A DNA stretch of 64,000 nt from assembly GCF_000018285.1 (NCBI RefSeq), contig NC_009901.1, positions 118,501-182,500 of the forward strand. The letters run 5' to 3'. Each line of letters begins with the position of its first letter. Within the stretch, counting starts at the first letter, position 1. Source of the DNA: Shewanella pealeana ATCC 700345 (GTDB taxonomy: Bacteria > Pseudomonadota > Gammaproteobacteria > Enterobacterales > Shewanellaceae). Positions 8,244-16,613 of the stretch are shown here, in pieces. Both the position numbers and the translations under genes were made by a program. The notes under the pieces are model-generated. The model saw only the letters and a list, made by a program, of their open reading frames with translations. It was not told where the DNA came from and made no database searches.

Positions 8244-9328
8244 TGAGAATTGCTATTGCGATTGATAGCCTAGGTGGCGGCGGTGCACAGAAAGTGATGC
8301 TGACATTGGCTAAAGAGTTTACAGAGTTGGGCCATGAGCCGCATTTTTTTGTGATGTCCGATAATACGGCATTTGATATTCCTCAAAGCTTGCCCGTACA
8401 TATTTGTTTTGCCAAAAAAGATCGAGATTTCAATCGATTCTGGAACTTGGCTCCAGCGGTAGAGAAACTTACTGCGAAAATTCGGAGTATCGAGCAGACC
8501 GTTGGGAAATTTGATCTATTCTTGTCAAACTTAGATAAAACTAATCGTTTGATGGTAAAAACAAATGTTTCCCCATTATTTGTTGTGGTTCATGCATCGG
8601 TTGAGGAGGAATTAACTCGACATGCTAAGTTAGGTCCTTTTGCCTATCTGAAGAAGCTGTTGGCTAAGAAAGCATTGAACGGGCACCATTTAGTAACAGT
8701 GTCTGAGGGGATTGCTAACGAGATTCGACAAACAAAGCGTATTGAGCCAGCTTCAATAAAATGCATCTATAATCCGTTTGAGTTTGATGAGATCGACCAC
8801 TTATCACAGCAGCAAGCGCAAGGGATCCCGGATTCGGACTATTTAATTCATATCGGTCGTTATGTTAAGCAGAAGCGCCATGATGTGCTGTTCCAATCCA
8901 TTGCTAAGATGAAGAGTCAAATTCCAGTGGTACTTCTGTGTCATAACCCTAAAAAAGCACGTAAGGCAGCTAAGAAATACGGTGTGGAAAGTCGAGTCGT
9001 TATTCCAGGATTCCAACCTAATCCTTTTCCATGGATAAAGAGTGCTAAGGCCCTAGTATTGAGTTCTGACTTTGAAGGTTTACCAACGGTTTTGATTGAA
9101 TCATTAGCCTGCGGTACACCTGTGGTGAGTACAGATTGTCCTCACGGGCCGAGCGAAATCATGACCGGAGACTTAGCGAGATTTCTCGTTCCTCGCCGTG
9201 ACCCTGCAGCATTAGCTGCTAAGTTAGATGAAATGTTGGTATCACCACCATCTATGGCAGAAGTCGATATTTTAGCAAAAGTACAAGCAGCACGGATTGC
9301 TCAAGAATATTTGGCGTTGGTTAAATAA
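8243..9328 (+). CDS. Glycosyltransferase family 4
   Basis: A 361-aa retaining GT-B glycosyltransferase. The N-terminal G-G-G-G-A-Q-K-V-M loop (residues 10-18) and the C-terminal F-E-G-L-P-T-V-L-I-E-S-L-A-C-G-T-P-V-V EX7E motif (about 278-296) define GT4. ATG at 8243 is chosen over a TTG one codon earlier because GGAG at 8232-8235 is correctly spaced and the ATG overlaps the preceding stop. It is clearly paralogous to the convergent gene at 10421-11497, sharing V-S-E-G-I-A, Y-N-P-F and V-S-T-D-C-P. It probably transfers a hexose or similar sugar in the LPS outer core. Confidence 0.88.
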   Translation: MRIAIAIDSLGGGGAQKVMLTLAKEFTELGHEPHFFVMSDNTAFDIPQSLPVHICFAKKDRDFNRFWNLAPAVEKLTAKIRSIEQTVGKFDLFLSNLDKTNRLMVKTNVSPLFVVVHASVEEELTRHAKLGPFAYLKKLLAKKALNGHHLVTVSEGIANEIRQTKRIEPASIKCIYNPFEFDEIDHLSQQQAQGIPDSDYLIHIGRYVKQKRHDVLFQSIAKMKSQIPVVLLCHNPKKARKAAKKYGVESRVVIPGFQPNPFPWIKSAKALVLSSDFEGLPTVLIESLACGTPVVSTDCPHGPSEIMTGDLARFLVPRRDPAALAAKLDEMLVSPPSMAEVDILAKVQAARIAQEYLALVK

Positions 9329-9357
9329 ACATTGAAGAGTTTGTGGGGAGAATTGTT

Positions 9358-10413
9358 GTGAGTGGGAACAACAAACGTTATTTATTGTATATTGCGCAGA
9401 ACTATTCATATGCGATTTTGCGGCCGTTGCAACAAGCTATACAAGCACGAGGGGATGAGGCTTGTTGGTTTCTAGAAGGCTGTGAGGTGAATCCTGCTTT
9501 TTTAAGGCCGACAGAGAAGCGACTGTTAACTATTGCTGAAGTCAAAGCGTGGAAGCCTGATGCTGTATTAGTACCTGGAAATATGGTGCCTGATTTTATT
9601 CCAGGAATTAAAGTCGGTGTTTTCCATGGTTTTAATTCAGGGAAAAGAAATCAAAGAGGCCATTTTCAAATACGCAATTGCTTCGATCTCTACTGCACTC
9701 AGGGGCCTGCGACAACGCTACCTTTTGAGGATCTGGCTGACAAATCCGGAACCTTTAAAGTGGCAGAAACTGGCTGGCCGACACTGGATCCTATGTATAA
9801 AGGGGAGTTAGATCTTGCTTACGATGTAGAGGGAGATAATAGGCCTGTTGTGCTTTTTTGTTCTACTTTTTCTCATCGTTTATCTTGTGCGCCTATCGTC
9901 TACGATAAGATTAAAGCCTTATCGGAGCAGGGAAATTGGCGATGGTTGGTACAGTTCCATCCAAAGATGAGTAAAGAGATTGTAGATAAATACAAGGCGC
10001 TTCAAAGTGACAACCTGACATTTGTAGAGACAGATAATGTTTTGCCATTATTGCAGGCGGCGGATGTGATGCTGTGTGATACCTCATCAGTATTGATTAT
10101 GTTTTTACTACAGGGTAAGCCTGTGGTGACGTTCAAAAATAATACAAGTTGGTCGCATCTTGTTAATGTAGAACAGCTCGATGAAATCGAGCCTGCATTA
10201 AAGGAGGCGCTGAGAAGGCCTCCTGAGCTAATGGCTAGAATAGAAGCGTATTGTGATGATATTCATCCATTTCGGGATGGACTGTCGAGTGAGCGGGTGC
10301 TCGCTGCGACAGATGATCTGCTTGAAAATGGTACTGCCGGACTTAAGCGTAAGCCATTAAATTTATTGCGCCACTTAAAGATGCGACGCAAATTAGGCTA
10401 TTGGAGAATATAG
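9358..10413 (+). CDS. CDP-glycerol glycerophosphotransferase-like protein (TagB/TagF type)
   Basis: A 351-aa protein resembling the C-terminal GT-B-like domain of CDP-glycerol:poly(glycerophosphate) transferases. Supporting segments are V-G-V-F-H-G-F-N-S-G-K, C-T-Q-G-P, the mid region V-Q-F-H-P-K-M, and A-D-V-M-L-C-D-T-S-S-V-L-I-M-F-L (near residues 235-250), the D-x-S-S site of the family. The GTG at 9358 is chosen because GGGGAG at 9345-9350 is properly spaced from it; the alternative GTG at 9343 overlaps that site. It would add glycerol phosphate or a related group to the core oligosaccharide. Donor and acceptor are inferred from family only. Confidence 0.72.
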   Translation: MSGNNKRYLLYIAQNYSYAILRPLQQAIQARGDEACWFLEGCEVNPAFLRPTEKRLLTIAEVKAWKPDAVLVPGNMVPDFIPGIKVGVFHGFNSGKRNQRGHFQIRNCFDLYCTQGPATTLPFEDLADKSGTFKVAETGWPTLDPMYKGELDLAYDVEGDNRPVVLFCSTFSHRLSCAPIVYDKIKALSEQGNWRWLVQFHPKMSKEIVDKYKALQSDNLTFVETDNVLPLLQAADVMLCDTSSVLIMFLLQGKPVVTFKNNTSWSHLVNVEQLDEIEPALKEALRRPPELMARIEAYCDDIHPFRDGLSSERVLAATDDLLENGTAGLKRKPLNLLRHLKMRRKLGYWRI

Positions 10414-10420
10414 CGCAATT

Positions 10421-11497
10421 TTACTGATGACAGAGCTCAATGTATTTTTGTGCAATATGACGACTATCTACCTTTTTTATAATATCGATATTCTCTAATT
10501 GAGGAGGGGCTGCGAGGCATGCTACTGCACATTCAGCTAACGCTTTTGGATTTCTGCGAGGAACTAAGTAACTTGCTAGCTCTCCAGTTAGAATTTCATT
10601 TGGACCGTAAGGGCAATCTGTACTTACCACAGGGGTTCCGCAGATAAGAGACTCTGCAATTACGAGTCCAAAACCCTCAAAGTCTGAACTAAGTAGCATC
10701 AATTCTGCACGTGCAATCCAAGCGTAAGGATTCGATTGAAAGCCGGGTGTAATAATGCGTTTTTCGACATTATATTTTTTCGCTAGCTTTCGTGCTCTTT
10801 CGGGTCTATTGGTTAGTAATACTAATTTAGGAGCCGATGGCATTAGGGCAAGCGCTTGAAAAAGGATGTCTAAACGTTTCTGTCGCGTAATTCGTCCAAT
10901 ATGGATCATAAAGGGCTCATTTGGGATTTCATCGTTTTCAGCCAATGCTTTATGTCTTATATCTTCAATTCTAAAAGGGTTGTAAATAGCTTGAATACTT
11001 TTAGCTTTTAGCCAGCCCGTATTTTTTAGCTCATCCGCAATGCCTTCAGAAACCGTGATGATATTTTTTTTAATTAAAGCTTTGGCTTTTATCCAGCGTC
11101 GATAGAAGTGGATTGGACCTCGCTTGAGCTCCATGATTAATTCTTGTTTTAACGCACAGTGGCAAAAGTAATAACAGGGATCAAAGTTACAGCCACTAAC
11201 AACTGTATCGCAGTCTGTCGAGTTGGATAAAAATAGATCAAACTTCCCGCTTGAGTCCTCGACAGCCTCAACGCACCGTTTTAATTGTTGCTGTTGCTCT
11301 TTAAGTTTTAGCTCTTTCTGGTTTTTATAAACATAGTGAATAGTTACGTTTTGTGGCGGAGGAAAATCTCCCTCTTGCTTGAAAACGAATAGATGTACAT
11401 CTTGTCCAGCTTCTTGCAAAATCTCTGCTTGAGTTAACGCAACTTTGACTGTTCCGTTTGCATAAAAGTTGTGGCAAAAGATAGCAATCTTTTTCAT
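10421..11497 (-). CDS. Glycosyltransferase family 4, paralogue of the 8243-9328 gene
   Basis: A 358-aa GT4 enzyme with the EX7E motif in F-E-G-F-G-L-V-I-A-E-S-L-I-C-G-T-P-V-V and the same downstream V-S-T-D-C-P-x-G-P-x-E-I as its paralogue. The N-terminus, F-C-H-N-F-Y-A-N-G-T-V-K-V-A-L, replaces the glycine-rich loop with N-G-T, as seen in several GT4 LPS enzymes. It is on the opposite strand, convergent with the glycerophosphotransferase-like gene with an 8-bp gap, so it was inserted or inverted relative to the row of genes before it. Codon use seems more A/T-rich than core genes, a weak sign of exchange at this locus. Confidence 0.88.
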   Translation of the reverse strand: MKKIAIFCHNFYANGTVKVALTQAEILQEAGQDVHLFVFKQEGDFPPPQNVTIHYVYKNQKELKLKEQQQQLKRCVEAVEDSSGKFDLFLSNSTDCDTVVSGCNFDPCYYFCHCALKQELIMELKRGPIHFYRRWIKAKALIKKNIITVSEGIADELKNTGWLKAKSIQAIYNPFRIEDIRHKALAENDEIPNEPFMIHIGRITRQKRLDILFQALALMPSAPKLVLLTNRPERARKLAKKYNVEKRIITPGFQSNPYAWIARAELMLLSSDFEGFGLVIAESLICGTPVVSTDCPYGPNEILTGELASYLVPRRNPKALAECAVACLAAPPQLENIDIIKKVDSRHIAQKYIELCHQ

Positions 11498-11686
11498 TCT
11501 ACATATGTCTCTTACATAATATTAAGGTAAGAATTATATCAGATGTGCTGCTAGTGAGCATAAGTAAATGCATTGACTTTGAGGAAGAGAGTCTCGAGCT
11601 GGCAACGTTTAATTTATGATTTAGAATACGTCGCCATTCGATTATAATCATTTGCAGATTACTCTATTAAATTTGGTTGTTAGGTT

Positions 11687-12430
11687 ATGAGATGTTTCGT
11701 TATTAGCTTGGTTACAGAGGATCGGAGACGCTCTCATATTAGTCATGAGTTTTCTTCTCAAGCTATTCCTTTTGAGTTTTTTGATGCAATTACTCCCGTT
11801 CAAAATGAAGCTGAAGCCAATCGTTTACAGATCCTAACTCAAGGTACAACCCTGAGTAAGGGTGAGACTTCTTGCTTGTTAAGTCATGTCGCCATTCTGC
11901 AAAAAATCGTCGATGAATCGATCCCTTATGCTGCGATTTTCGAAGATGATATTCATTTGAGTAAGGATGCTTATCACTATCTCTGTTCTGAAAACTGGAT
12001 CCCTGACTCGGTAGAACTGGTTAAACTCGAAATGTTTAATCATATTGCCAAAGGGCAGTTTTTGGGGACGCATAAGCTAGAGTCTGGTAAAGAGCTTTTT
12101 AGGCTGAAGGGGCGCCACTTAGGAGCTGCTGGTTATATTGTAACGTGCAACATGGCGAGTCAGTTATTAAATGAAGTTCGTCGATGCGAACCTGTTGAAG
12201 CGATAGATAAGATTATCTTTGAAGAATTGATCACTTCAAATAAAGTGGACGTGTATCAGTTGCAGCCTGCGATTTGTGCGCAAGATGACATTATCGACAG
12301 GAAAAATAGTGTTCTCCATAGTAGTTTGAATGCCGAACGAATACTGCCAGCAAAGAAAAAGTTGAGCTTAGCGATGAAAGCTAAGCGTGAACTGGAGCGT
12401 ATTTTTAGCCGTCGCATCCAATTTAAGTAA
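11687..12430 (+). CDS. Glycosyltransferase family 25 (LPS beta-galactosyl/glucosyltransferase type)
   Basis: A 247-aa member of the LgtB/Lex/LpsA glycosyltransferase group. The N-terminal C-F-V-I-S-L-V-T-E-D-R-R-R, the F-F-D-A-I-T segment, the conserved L-S-K-G-E-T-S-C-L-L-S-H motif and the acidic A-I-F-E-D-D-I metal/nucleotide site (about residues 84-90) are typical. The C-terminal region is short and basic, consistent with membrane-surface association. It adds a hexose to the LPS outer core in known members. It is divergent from the GT4 gene at 10421-11497 across 189 bp and ends the glycan cluster. Confidence 0.88.
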   Translation: MRCFVISLVTEDRRRSHISHEFSSQAIPFEFFDAITPVQNEAEANRLQILTQGTTLSKGETSCLLSHVAILQKIVDESIPYAAIFEDDIHLSKDAYHYLCSENWIPDSVELVKLEMFNHIAKGQFLGTHKLESGKELFRLKGRHLGAAGYIVTCNMASQLLNEVRRCEPVEAIDKIIFEELITSNKVDVYQLQPAICAQDDIIDRKNSVLHSSLNAERILPAKKKLSLAMKAKRELERIFSRRIQFK

Positions 12431-12512
12431 GTTTGATGATTTTACCCTGCTCTATTCGTCGTTAAGCCAGTAGCAGGTTATAATTAAGTTTTACTACTAA
12501 CGATATCTAGCT

Positions 12513-12674
12513 ATGAACCGTACTAAAAAAATCACTTTAAAACACATGAGCAAGCTCAAAAAAGCCAATGCTAAACTGCAAAATAGCAACAAGCCGAAGT
12601 ACGTTTCTAAGGCTGAGCGGGAGAGACTGGCGGCGCTTGAGGTGGTTGAAACTGTGCAAATAGAGAGCGAATAG
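12513..12674 (+). CDS. Small basic protein of the DUF2986 type
   Basis: A 53-residue protein too short for many gene callers. It starts M-N-R-T-K-K-I-T-L-K and continues with K-K-A-N-A-K-L, N-K-P-K-Y-V-S-K-A-E-R, matching my recollection of the DUF2986 family of small lysine-rich gammaproteobacterial proteins. No Shine-Dalgarno is obvious, which lowers confidence. It lies alone between the GT25 gene and gltS on the same strand. Function is unknown; the high Lys content could suit nucleic-acid or ribosome contact, but this is speculation. Confidence 0.7.
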   Translation: MNRTKKITLKHMSKLKKANAKLQNSNKPKYVSKAERERLAALEVVETVQIESE

Positions 12675-12826
12675 CTCCTTTTTTGTGCGTTAGTGCGTTT
12701 TTCATGATCCAACACCGAATAATTACGCTAAGACTAATATTATTTACCCTAATGAATATGACAGAATAGCCGGCTAATTTTGGTTTTGTAGGTTTTTCAC
12801 TACAAAACCTAACGGATAGGAGTTTC

Positions 12827-14050
12827 ATGAATACTGTTTATTCAATCGGAGAACTAGAATCATTTTTGGTCGCCATCTTGGTACTGTTTATCGGCCACTC
12901 AGTTAACCGCCACGTTCCTTTTTTCAAAAAGTATAATATCCCAGAACCTATTATCGGTGGCCTGGTTGTCGCAGCCGTTATCACTGTTCTTCATTTTCAA
13001 AATATTACGCTAGCGTTTTCTCTGCCGATGCAGAACACGCTGATGCTGATGTTCTTCAGCACCGTGGGCTTAGCTGCCAGTTATAAACTGCTAGCCCGTG
13101 GTGGTAAAAAAGTCTTTATTTTTCTTGGGATTGCCTCGATTTACATCATATTGCAGAATGCAGTAGGCGTGAGTTTGGCGGCGGCGCTAGGCTTGGAAGC
13201 ATTGATGGGCTTGGTTGCTGGCTCCATTACTCTTTCGGGTGGCCACGGTACTGGTGCCGCCTGGTCGCAGACGTTTGCCGAGCAGTACAATATGAATACC
13301 CTAGAGTTCGCTATGGCCGCAGCTACATTCGGTTTGGTGATGGGGGGAATTATTGGCGGCCCTGTGGCACAAAGACTCATCGATAAGCATAAGCTTGAAT
13401 CCTCTTACGGTATTGGTGGTAACCATCATACGGACCATCCCGATCTAGTAACCTACGATCAGTTAGAAGTGGATAATGTTACTGCCAAGAGTGTTCTAGA
13501 AACCCTATTTATTATCATGTTATGTGTGGCTGGGGCTAAATGGGTCGGGCATCTAGTTGCTAGTTTTGATATCAGTTGGTTGAAGATGCCGGACTTTGTC
13601 TATGCCCTATTTCTTGGGGTGGTGATCACTAACTTCACCGAGATGACTCGTGGCTATAAGATGAATAACGAATGTGTCGATATCTTAGGTACTGTCGCCT
13701 TATCTCTATTTCTTGCTATGGCATTAATGAGCCTGAAGTTGTGGGAGATCTTTGACCTAGCGATTCCGTTATTGATTATTTTAATGGTGCAAACCGTTGT
13801 TTTAGCCTGTTTTGCATACTTTGTTACCTTCAAAGTGATGGGTTCTAACTATGATGCAGCCGTGATGGCGGGGGGGCACTGTGGTTTTGGTATGGGGGCG
13901 ACACCTACCGCGGTTATGAATATGGGAGCCCTAGTTTCACGTAATGGTCCATCGCCACAAGCTTTTATGGTGGTGCCTATTGTCGGTGCTTTCTTTATCG
14001 ACATTGTGAATCTAGTCGTATTGCAGGGTTATATAAAATTTATCTTATAG
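12827..14050 (+). CDS. gltS: Sodium/glutamate symporter GltS
   Basis: A 407-aa polytopic inner-membrane carrier for Na+-coupled glutamate uptake. There are ten or more hydrophobic segments arranged as two related halves. The pore-loop motifs are G-S-I-T-L-S-G-G-H-G-T-G-A-A-W (about residues 131-145) in the first half and M-A-G-G-H-C-G-F-G-M-G-A-T-P-T-A in the second, the paired signature of the ESS/GltS family. ATAGGAG upstream of the ATG is a good ribosome-binding site. It appears monocistronic, with a strong terminator immediately downstream. Confidence 0.97.
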   Translation: MNTVYSIGELESFLVAILVLFIGHSVNRHVPFFKKYNIPEPIIGGLVVAAVITVLHFQNITLAFSLPMQNTLMLMFFSTVGLAASYKLLARGGKKVFIFLGIASIYIILQNAVGVSLAAALGLEALMGLVAGSITLSGGHGTGAAWSQTFAEQYNMNTLEFAMAAATFGLVMGGIIGGPVAQRLIDKHKLESSYGIGGNHHTDHPDLVTYDQLEVDNVTAKSVLETLFIIMLCVAGAKWVGHLVASFDISWLKMPDFVYALFLGVVITNFTEMTRGYKMNNECVDILGTVALSLFLAMALMSLKLWEIFDLAIPLLIILMVQTVVLACFAYFVTFKVMGSNYDAAVMAGGHCGFGMGATPTAVMNMGALVSRNGPSPQAFMVVPIVGAFFIDIVNLVVLQGYIKFIL

Positions 14051-14067
14051 TGGACAGTATCTATTTC

Positions 14068-14097
14068 AAAAAAGGCACGCATTAGCGTGCCTTTTTT
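14068..14097 (+). terminator. Intrinsic terminator after gltS
   Basis: GGCACGC-ATTA-GCGTGCC (14074-14091) is flanked by A6 before and T6 after, the textbook form, 18 nt past the gltS stop. Confidence 0.93.
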
Positions 14098-14193
14098 ATT
14101 GGACTAGAATTAATTTTGACCTTGATGCAATCAATAACGATTGAGATTCGTTATAGCTATTGAACATCTTATCAATCAAAAGGACATTCTGAT

Positions 14194-14478
14194 ATGAAAT
14201 CGACTAAAACAGCCATAGGCGCAACCGTAGCAGGCATTCTTGCTGCCAGTCTTTCGTTAGGGGCGCAAGCGGTGCCCGATCAACCCAAAGAGTGGGAGAA
14301 GTGTGCTGGCGTAGCAAAAGCTGGAGCAAATGATTGTGGTGCCTTAGATGGCAGCCATGGTTGTGCTGGCCAAGCTAAAGAAGACAATATGCCGACGGAA
14401 TGGATTTATGTGCCAGCAGGGACTTGCGACAAGATCACTGGCGGTAAAGTTAAAGCCGTTAAACCGGCTAAAAGCTAG
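14194..14478 (+). CDS. bufA1: DUF2282 bufferin-type precursor peptide (BufA1 class)
   Basis: A 94-aa exported peptide. Residues 1-26 form a Sec signal peptide (K-S-T-K, hydrophobic core, A-Q-A cleavage site). The mature part has four cysteines at 37, 48, 57 and 78, in the contexts [20 protein letters not shown] and A-G-T-C-D-K, the DUF2282 pattern. Members of this family are ribosomally made, post-translationally modified metallophores whose cysteines are processed by the DUF692 enzyme encoded next door, and are implicated in copper handling in the periplasm. AAAAGGA precedes the ATG. It leads a five-gene operon. The metal and modification in this organism are inferred. Confidence 0.88.
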   Translation: MKSTKTAIGATVAGILAASLSLGAQAVPDQPKEWEKCAGVAKAGANDCGALDGSHGCAGQAKEDNMPTEWIYVPAGTCDKITGGKVKAVKPAKS

Positions 14479-15350
14479 TGCCTTTATCAAGCATTAGGGG
14501 CGCAGGCATAGGTCTGCGTACTCCCCATGTAAAGCAGTTACTAGCGGATGAATCCTTATCCTTACAAATCCCTTGGCTTGAAGTACTAGTAGATAACTGG
14601 TTGGTCGATGGTGGATTAAACCAACATCTACTCAAGGCTGTCAGTGAACGCTTTGCGTTAGTCTTTCATAGCGTCGGGCTATCACTTGGTGGCCAAAACT
14701 CTCTTGATCTTGATTATCTTCGGCAGATAAAAGCCTTAAAAGAACAATGTGGTGCGCATTGGTATTCTGAGCATGCCAGCTTCTCCGGCAATGACGACTT
14801 TAAGGTTGCCGACCTGCTGCCATTGCCATACACCCAAGAGGCGGTGATGCATATCAGTCAGCGTATTAAGCAGACTCAAGATTTTCTGGGTGAAAGGATT
14901 TTGCTAGAAAACGTGTCTACCTATATGAGCTGTCGTCACAACGAGTTGAGCGAGGGGGAGTTTATTGCAGCCATAGCCGAAGAAGCCGATTGTTACCTGT
15001 TACTCGATATCAATAATGCATTCGTGACCAGCGTTAACCTCAATCAATCGATGCAGTCGTTTATGGATGCTATTCCGGTCGAGCGGGTTAAGCAGATCCA
15101 TCTTGCGGGGTTCCACGATAAGGGGGATTACCTGCTCGATGCCCATAATCATCCCGTTGCTCCTAGCGTCTGGGCGGCATTTAGCGCATACATTCAGCAG
15201 CATGGAGCGATTGCCAGCATGATTGAATGGGATAGCGAATTACCGACGTTGGAGCGTTTACTGCAAGAGCGACAAATTGCAGCCGATATATTACGAGAAC
15301 CGGCAGTAGTTGGTGCTAGAGATGGTGTAGGTGACGAGCGATGCGCTTAG
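14478..15350 (+). CDS. bufB: DUF692 multinuclear non-heme iron oxidative enzyme (BufB/MNIO)
   Basis: A 290-aa TIM-barrel-fold DUF692 enzyme, the MbnB relative that converts peptide cysteines to heterocycles such as oxazolone or thiooxazole. Candidate metal ligands are H64 in V-F-H-S-V-G, E98/H99 in Y-S-E-H-A-S, E144 in L-L-E-N-V-S, D177 in L-L-D-I-N-N, H208 and H213 in I-H-L-A-G-F-H, H223, and E250 in I-E-W-D-S-E. The start is GTG, sharing one base with the precursor's TAG stop, so translation is probably coupled. The next gene overlaps it by 10 bp. Its substrate is almost certainly the adjacent DUF2282 peptide. Confidence 0.9.
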   Translation: MPLSSIRGAGIGLRTPHVKQLLADESLSLQIPWLEVLVDNWLVDGGLNQHLLKAVSERFALVFHSVGLSLGGQNSLDLDYLRQIKALKEQCGAHWYSEHASFSGNDDFKVADLLPLPYTQEAVMHISQRIKQTQDFLGERILLENVSTYMSCRHNELSEGEFIAAIAEEADCYLLLDINNAFVTSVNLNQSMQSFMDAIPVERVKQIHLAGFHDKGDYLLDAHNHPVAPSVWAAFSAYIQQHGAIASMIEWDSELPTLERLLQERQIAADILREPAVVGARDGVGDERCA

Positions 15351-16126
15351 CAGATTGGCAAAAGGCCTTCATTCAGGCGCTCGAGCCGCAAGGCAGCGCA
15401 ACTCGTCTTGTCCAATTAGTTAACGAGGCAGAGCAGAATAGGCTAGAGATATACCGTAATAATGCTTTTCAAGCGATATTGAGCGCACTGCAGTTAGTCT
15501 TTCCTGTCTGCCAAGCCGTGGTTGGTGAAACTTGTTTTACACAATTGGTAAAAGGTTACGGTCAGCAATACCCATTAAATGACAGTAACTTGAATCGATA
15601 TGGTCAGAACTTTGCTCACTGGCTAGCGCTAGAGATTAGTCAGCATCAAGTTTTTAGAGATCTGCAGTACTTACCAGAGCTTGCTCAATTGGAATGGTTA
15701 CTAAACCAGAGCTACTACGCAATGGATTTAGAGGGATTTATGCTGCCGCCAAATTGTAGTCTAGAGCAATTAGCCGAGCTAAATGATCTGGAGCAGCAAC
15801 AGGCAGTTTTATTGTTACGGCCGGATCTCGAACTGCTCATTTGTCATTATCCTGTGCAGCAGGTATGGCATCGACATAAACAGAGTTCGAAAAACAATAT
15901 TGCGGAACATATTGATAATGATGCCTATTATCTAGTGATCCATAGAAACGGTTTTAAGGCGGAGTTTAGTCTAGTGGAGCAGCCTATGATGCGGTTACTG
16001 CAAGCATTAGCGGAAGGGCAAACACTAGCGCAAATTACCAATCCGGCCCAAGATCTTAGTCTCTTGAGTGAGTTGATCGAGCGCCAGTGGATCTGTGGTT
16101 TTAGGTTAGCGGTTGAGACTGGGTAA
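15341..16126 (+). CDS. bufC: DUF2063 partner protein (BufC-like)
   Basis: A 261-aa protein of the DUF2063 (putative DNA-binding domain) family that accompanies DUF692 enzymes, thought to present the precursor to the oxidase, much as MbnC does for MbnB. The N-terminal family pattern is visible: L-A-D-W-Q-K-A-F, R-L-E-I-Y-R-N-N-A-F, L-Q-L-V-F-P-V-C, then H-W-L-A-L and Y-L-P-E-L-A-Q-L-E-W. The C-terminal half resembles the second DUF2063-associated domain with weaker identity. It overlaps bufB by 10 bp and precedes the sigma factor by 5 bp. Despite the family name, no DNA-binding evidence is seen here. Confidence 0.85.
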   Translation: MRLADWQKAFIQALEPQGSATRLVQLVNEAEQNRLEIYRNNAFQAILSALQLVFPVCQAVVGETCFTQLVKGYGQQYPLNDSNLNRYGQNFAHWLALEISQHQVFRDLQYLPELAQLEWLLNQSYYAMDLEGFMLPPNCSLEQLAELNDLEQQQAVLLLRPDLELLICHYPVQQVWHRHKQSSKNNIAEHIDNDAYYLVIHRNGFKAEFSLVEQPMMRLLQALAEGQTLAQITNPAQDLSLLSELIERQWICGFRLAVETG

Positions 16127-16131
16127 TCTGT

Positions 16132-16611
16132 ATGGATAGAGAACTATTACAGAGTTTGTATCGATACTGTATTTGCCTCACAGGTCATAGCGCTCAAGCA
16201 GAGGATTTGCTGCAAACGGCGGTAGAGAATTGGCTAAAGGGTTGTAGTCGACCGGTTCAATTAAAAGCTTACCTTAGAAAGGTGATTCGTAATCAGTTTA
16301 TCGATGACTGCCGTAGACTCAAATTGGTGGACTTTGAACCGCTCGATGACAATGCTCCCGTGCTACTCGATGAAACATGCCTAGAAGAAATTGAGATACA
16401 GCACAACCTCATAGAACATCTATTTGAGTTACTTAATCCAGCGGAGCGAGAGGTGCTATACCTTTGGGCCATAGAAGGTTATAGCGCAGCTGAGATAGCA
16501 GAAGATCTACAGCAACCCCGTGGCACTATTTTGTCTCGTTTACACCGTATTAAACTTAAAACAGCCGATCTTGCACTCGGTGATTCGGCGCAAACTATCG
16601 GAGGGCAATAA
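16132..16611 (+). CDS. ECF-type RNA polymerase sigma factor
   Basis: A 159-aa minimal sigma-70 family factor with only regions 2 and 4. Region 2 is at about residues 5-75 (Y-R-Y-C-I-C-L-T-G, A-E-D-L-L-Q-T-A-V, Y-L-R-K-V-I-R-N-Q-F-I-D-D-C-R-R) and region 4 at about 100-152 (L-N-P-A-E-R-E-V-L-Y-L, G-Y-S-A-A-E-I-A-E-D-L, G-T-I-L-S-R-L-H-R). It lies 5 bp after the DUF2063 gene and 2 bp before a membrane protein likely to be its anti-sigma. It probably directs transcription of this operon, as sigma factors next to bufferin genes do in other bacteria. Target promoter sequence is not established. Confidence 0.88.
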   Translation: MDRELLQSLYRYCICLTGHSAQAEDLLQTAVENWLKGCSRPVQLKAYLRKVIRNQFIDDCRRLKLVDFEPLDDNAPVLLDETCLEEIEIQHNLIEHLFELLNPAEREVLYLWAIEGYSAAEIAEDLQQPRGTILSRLHRIKLKTADLALGDSAQTIGGQ

Positions 16612-16613
16612 AG

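Noticed and set aside
12497..12828. Minus-strand ORFs over the DUF2986 gene and the gltS leader
   Set aside because: Low-complexity translations on the opposite strand of a better-supported small gene.
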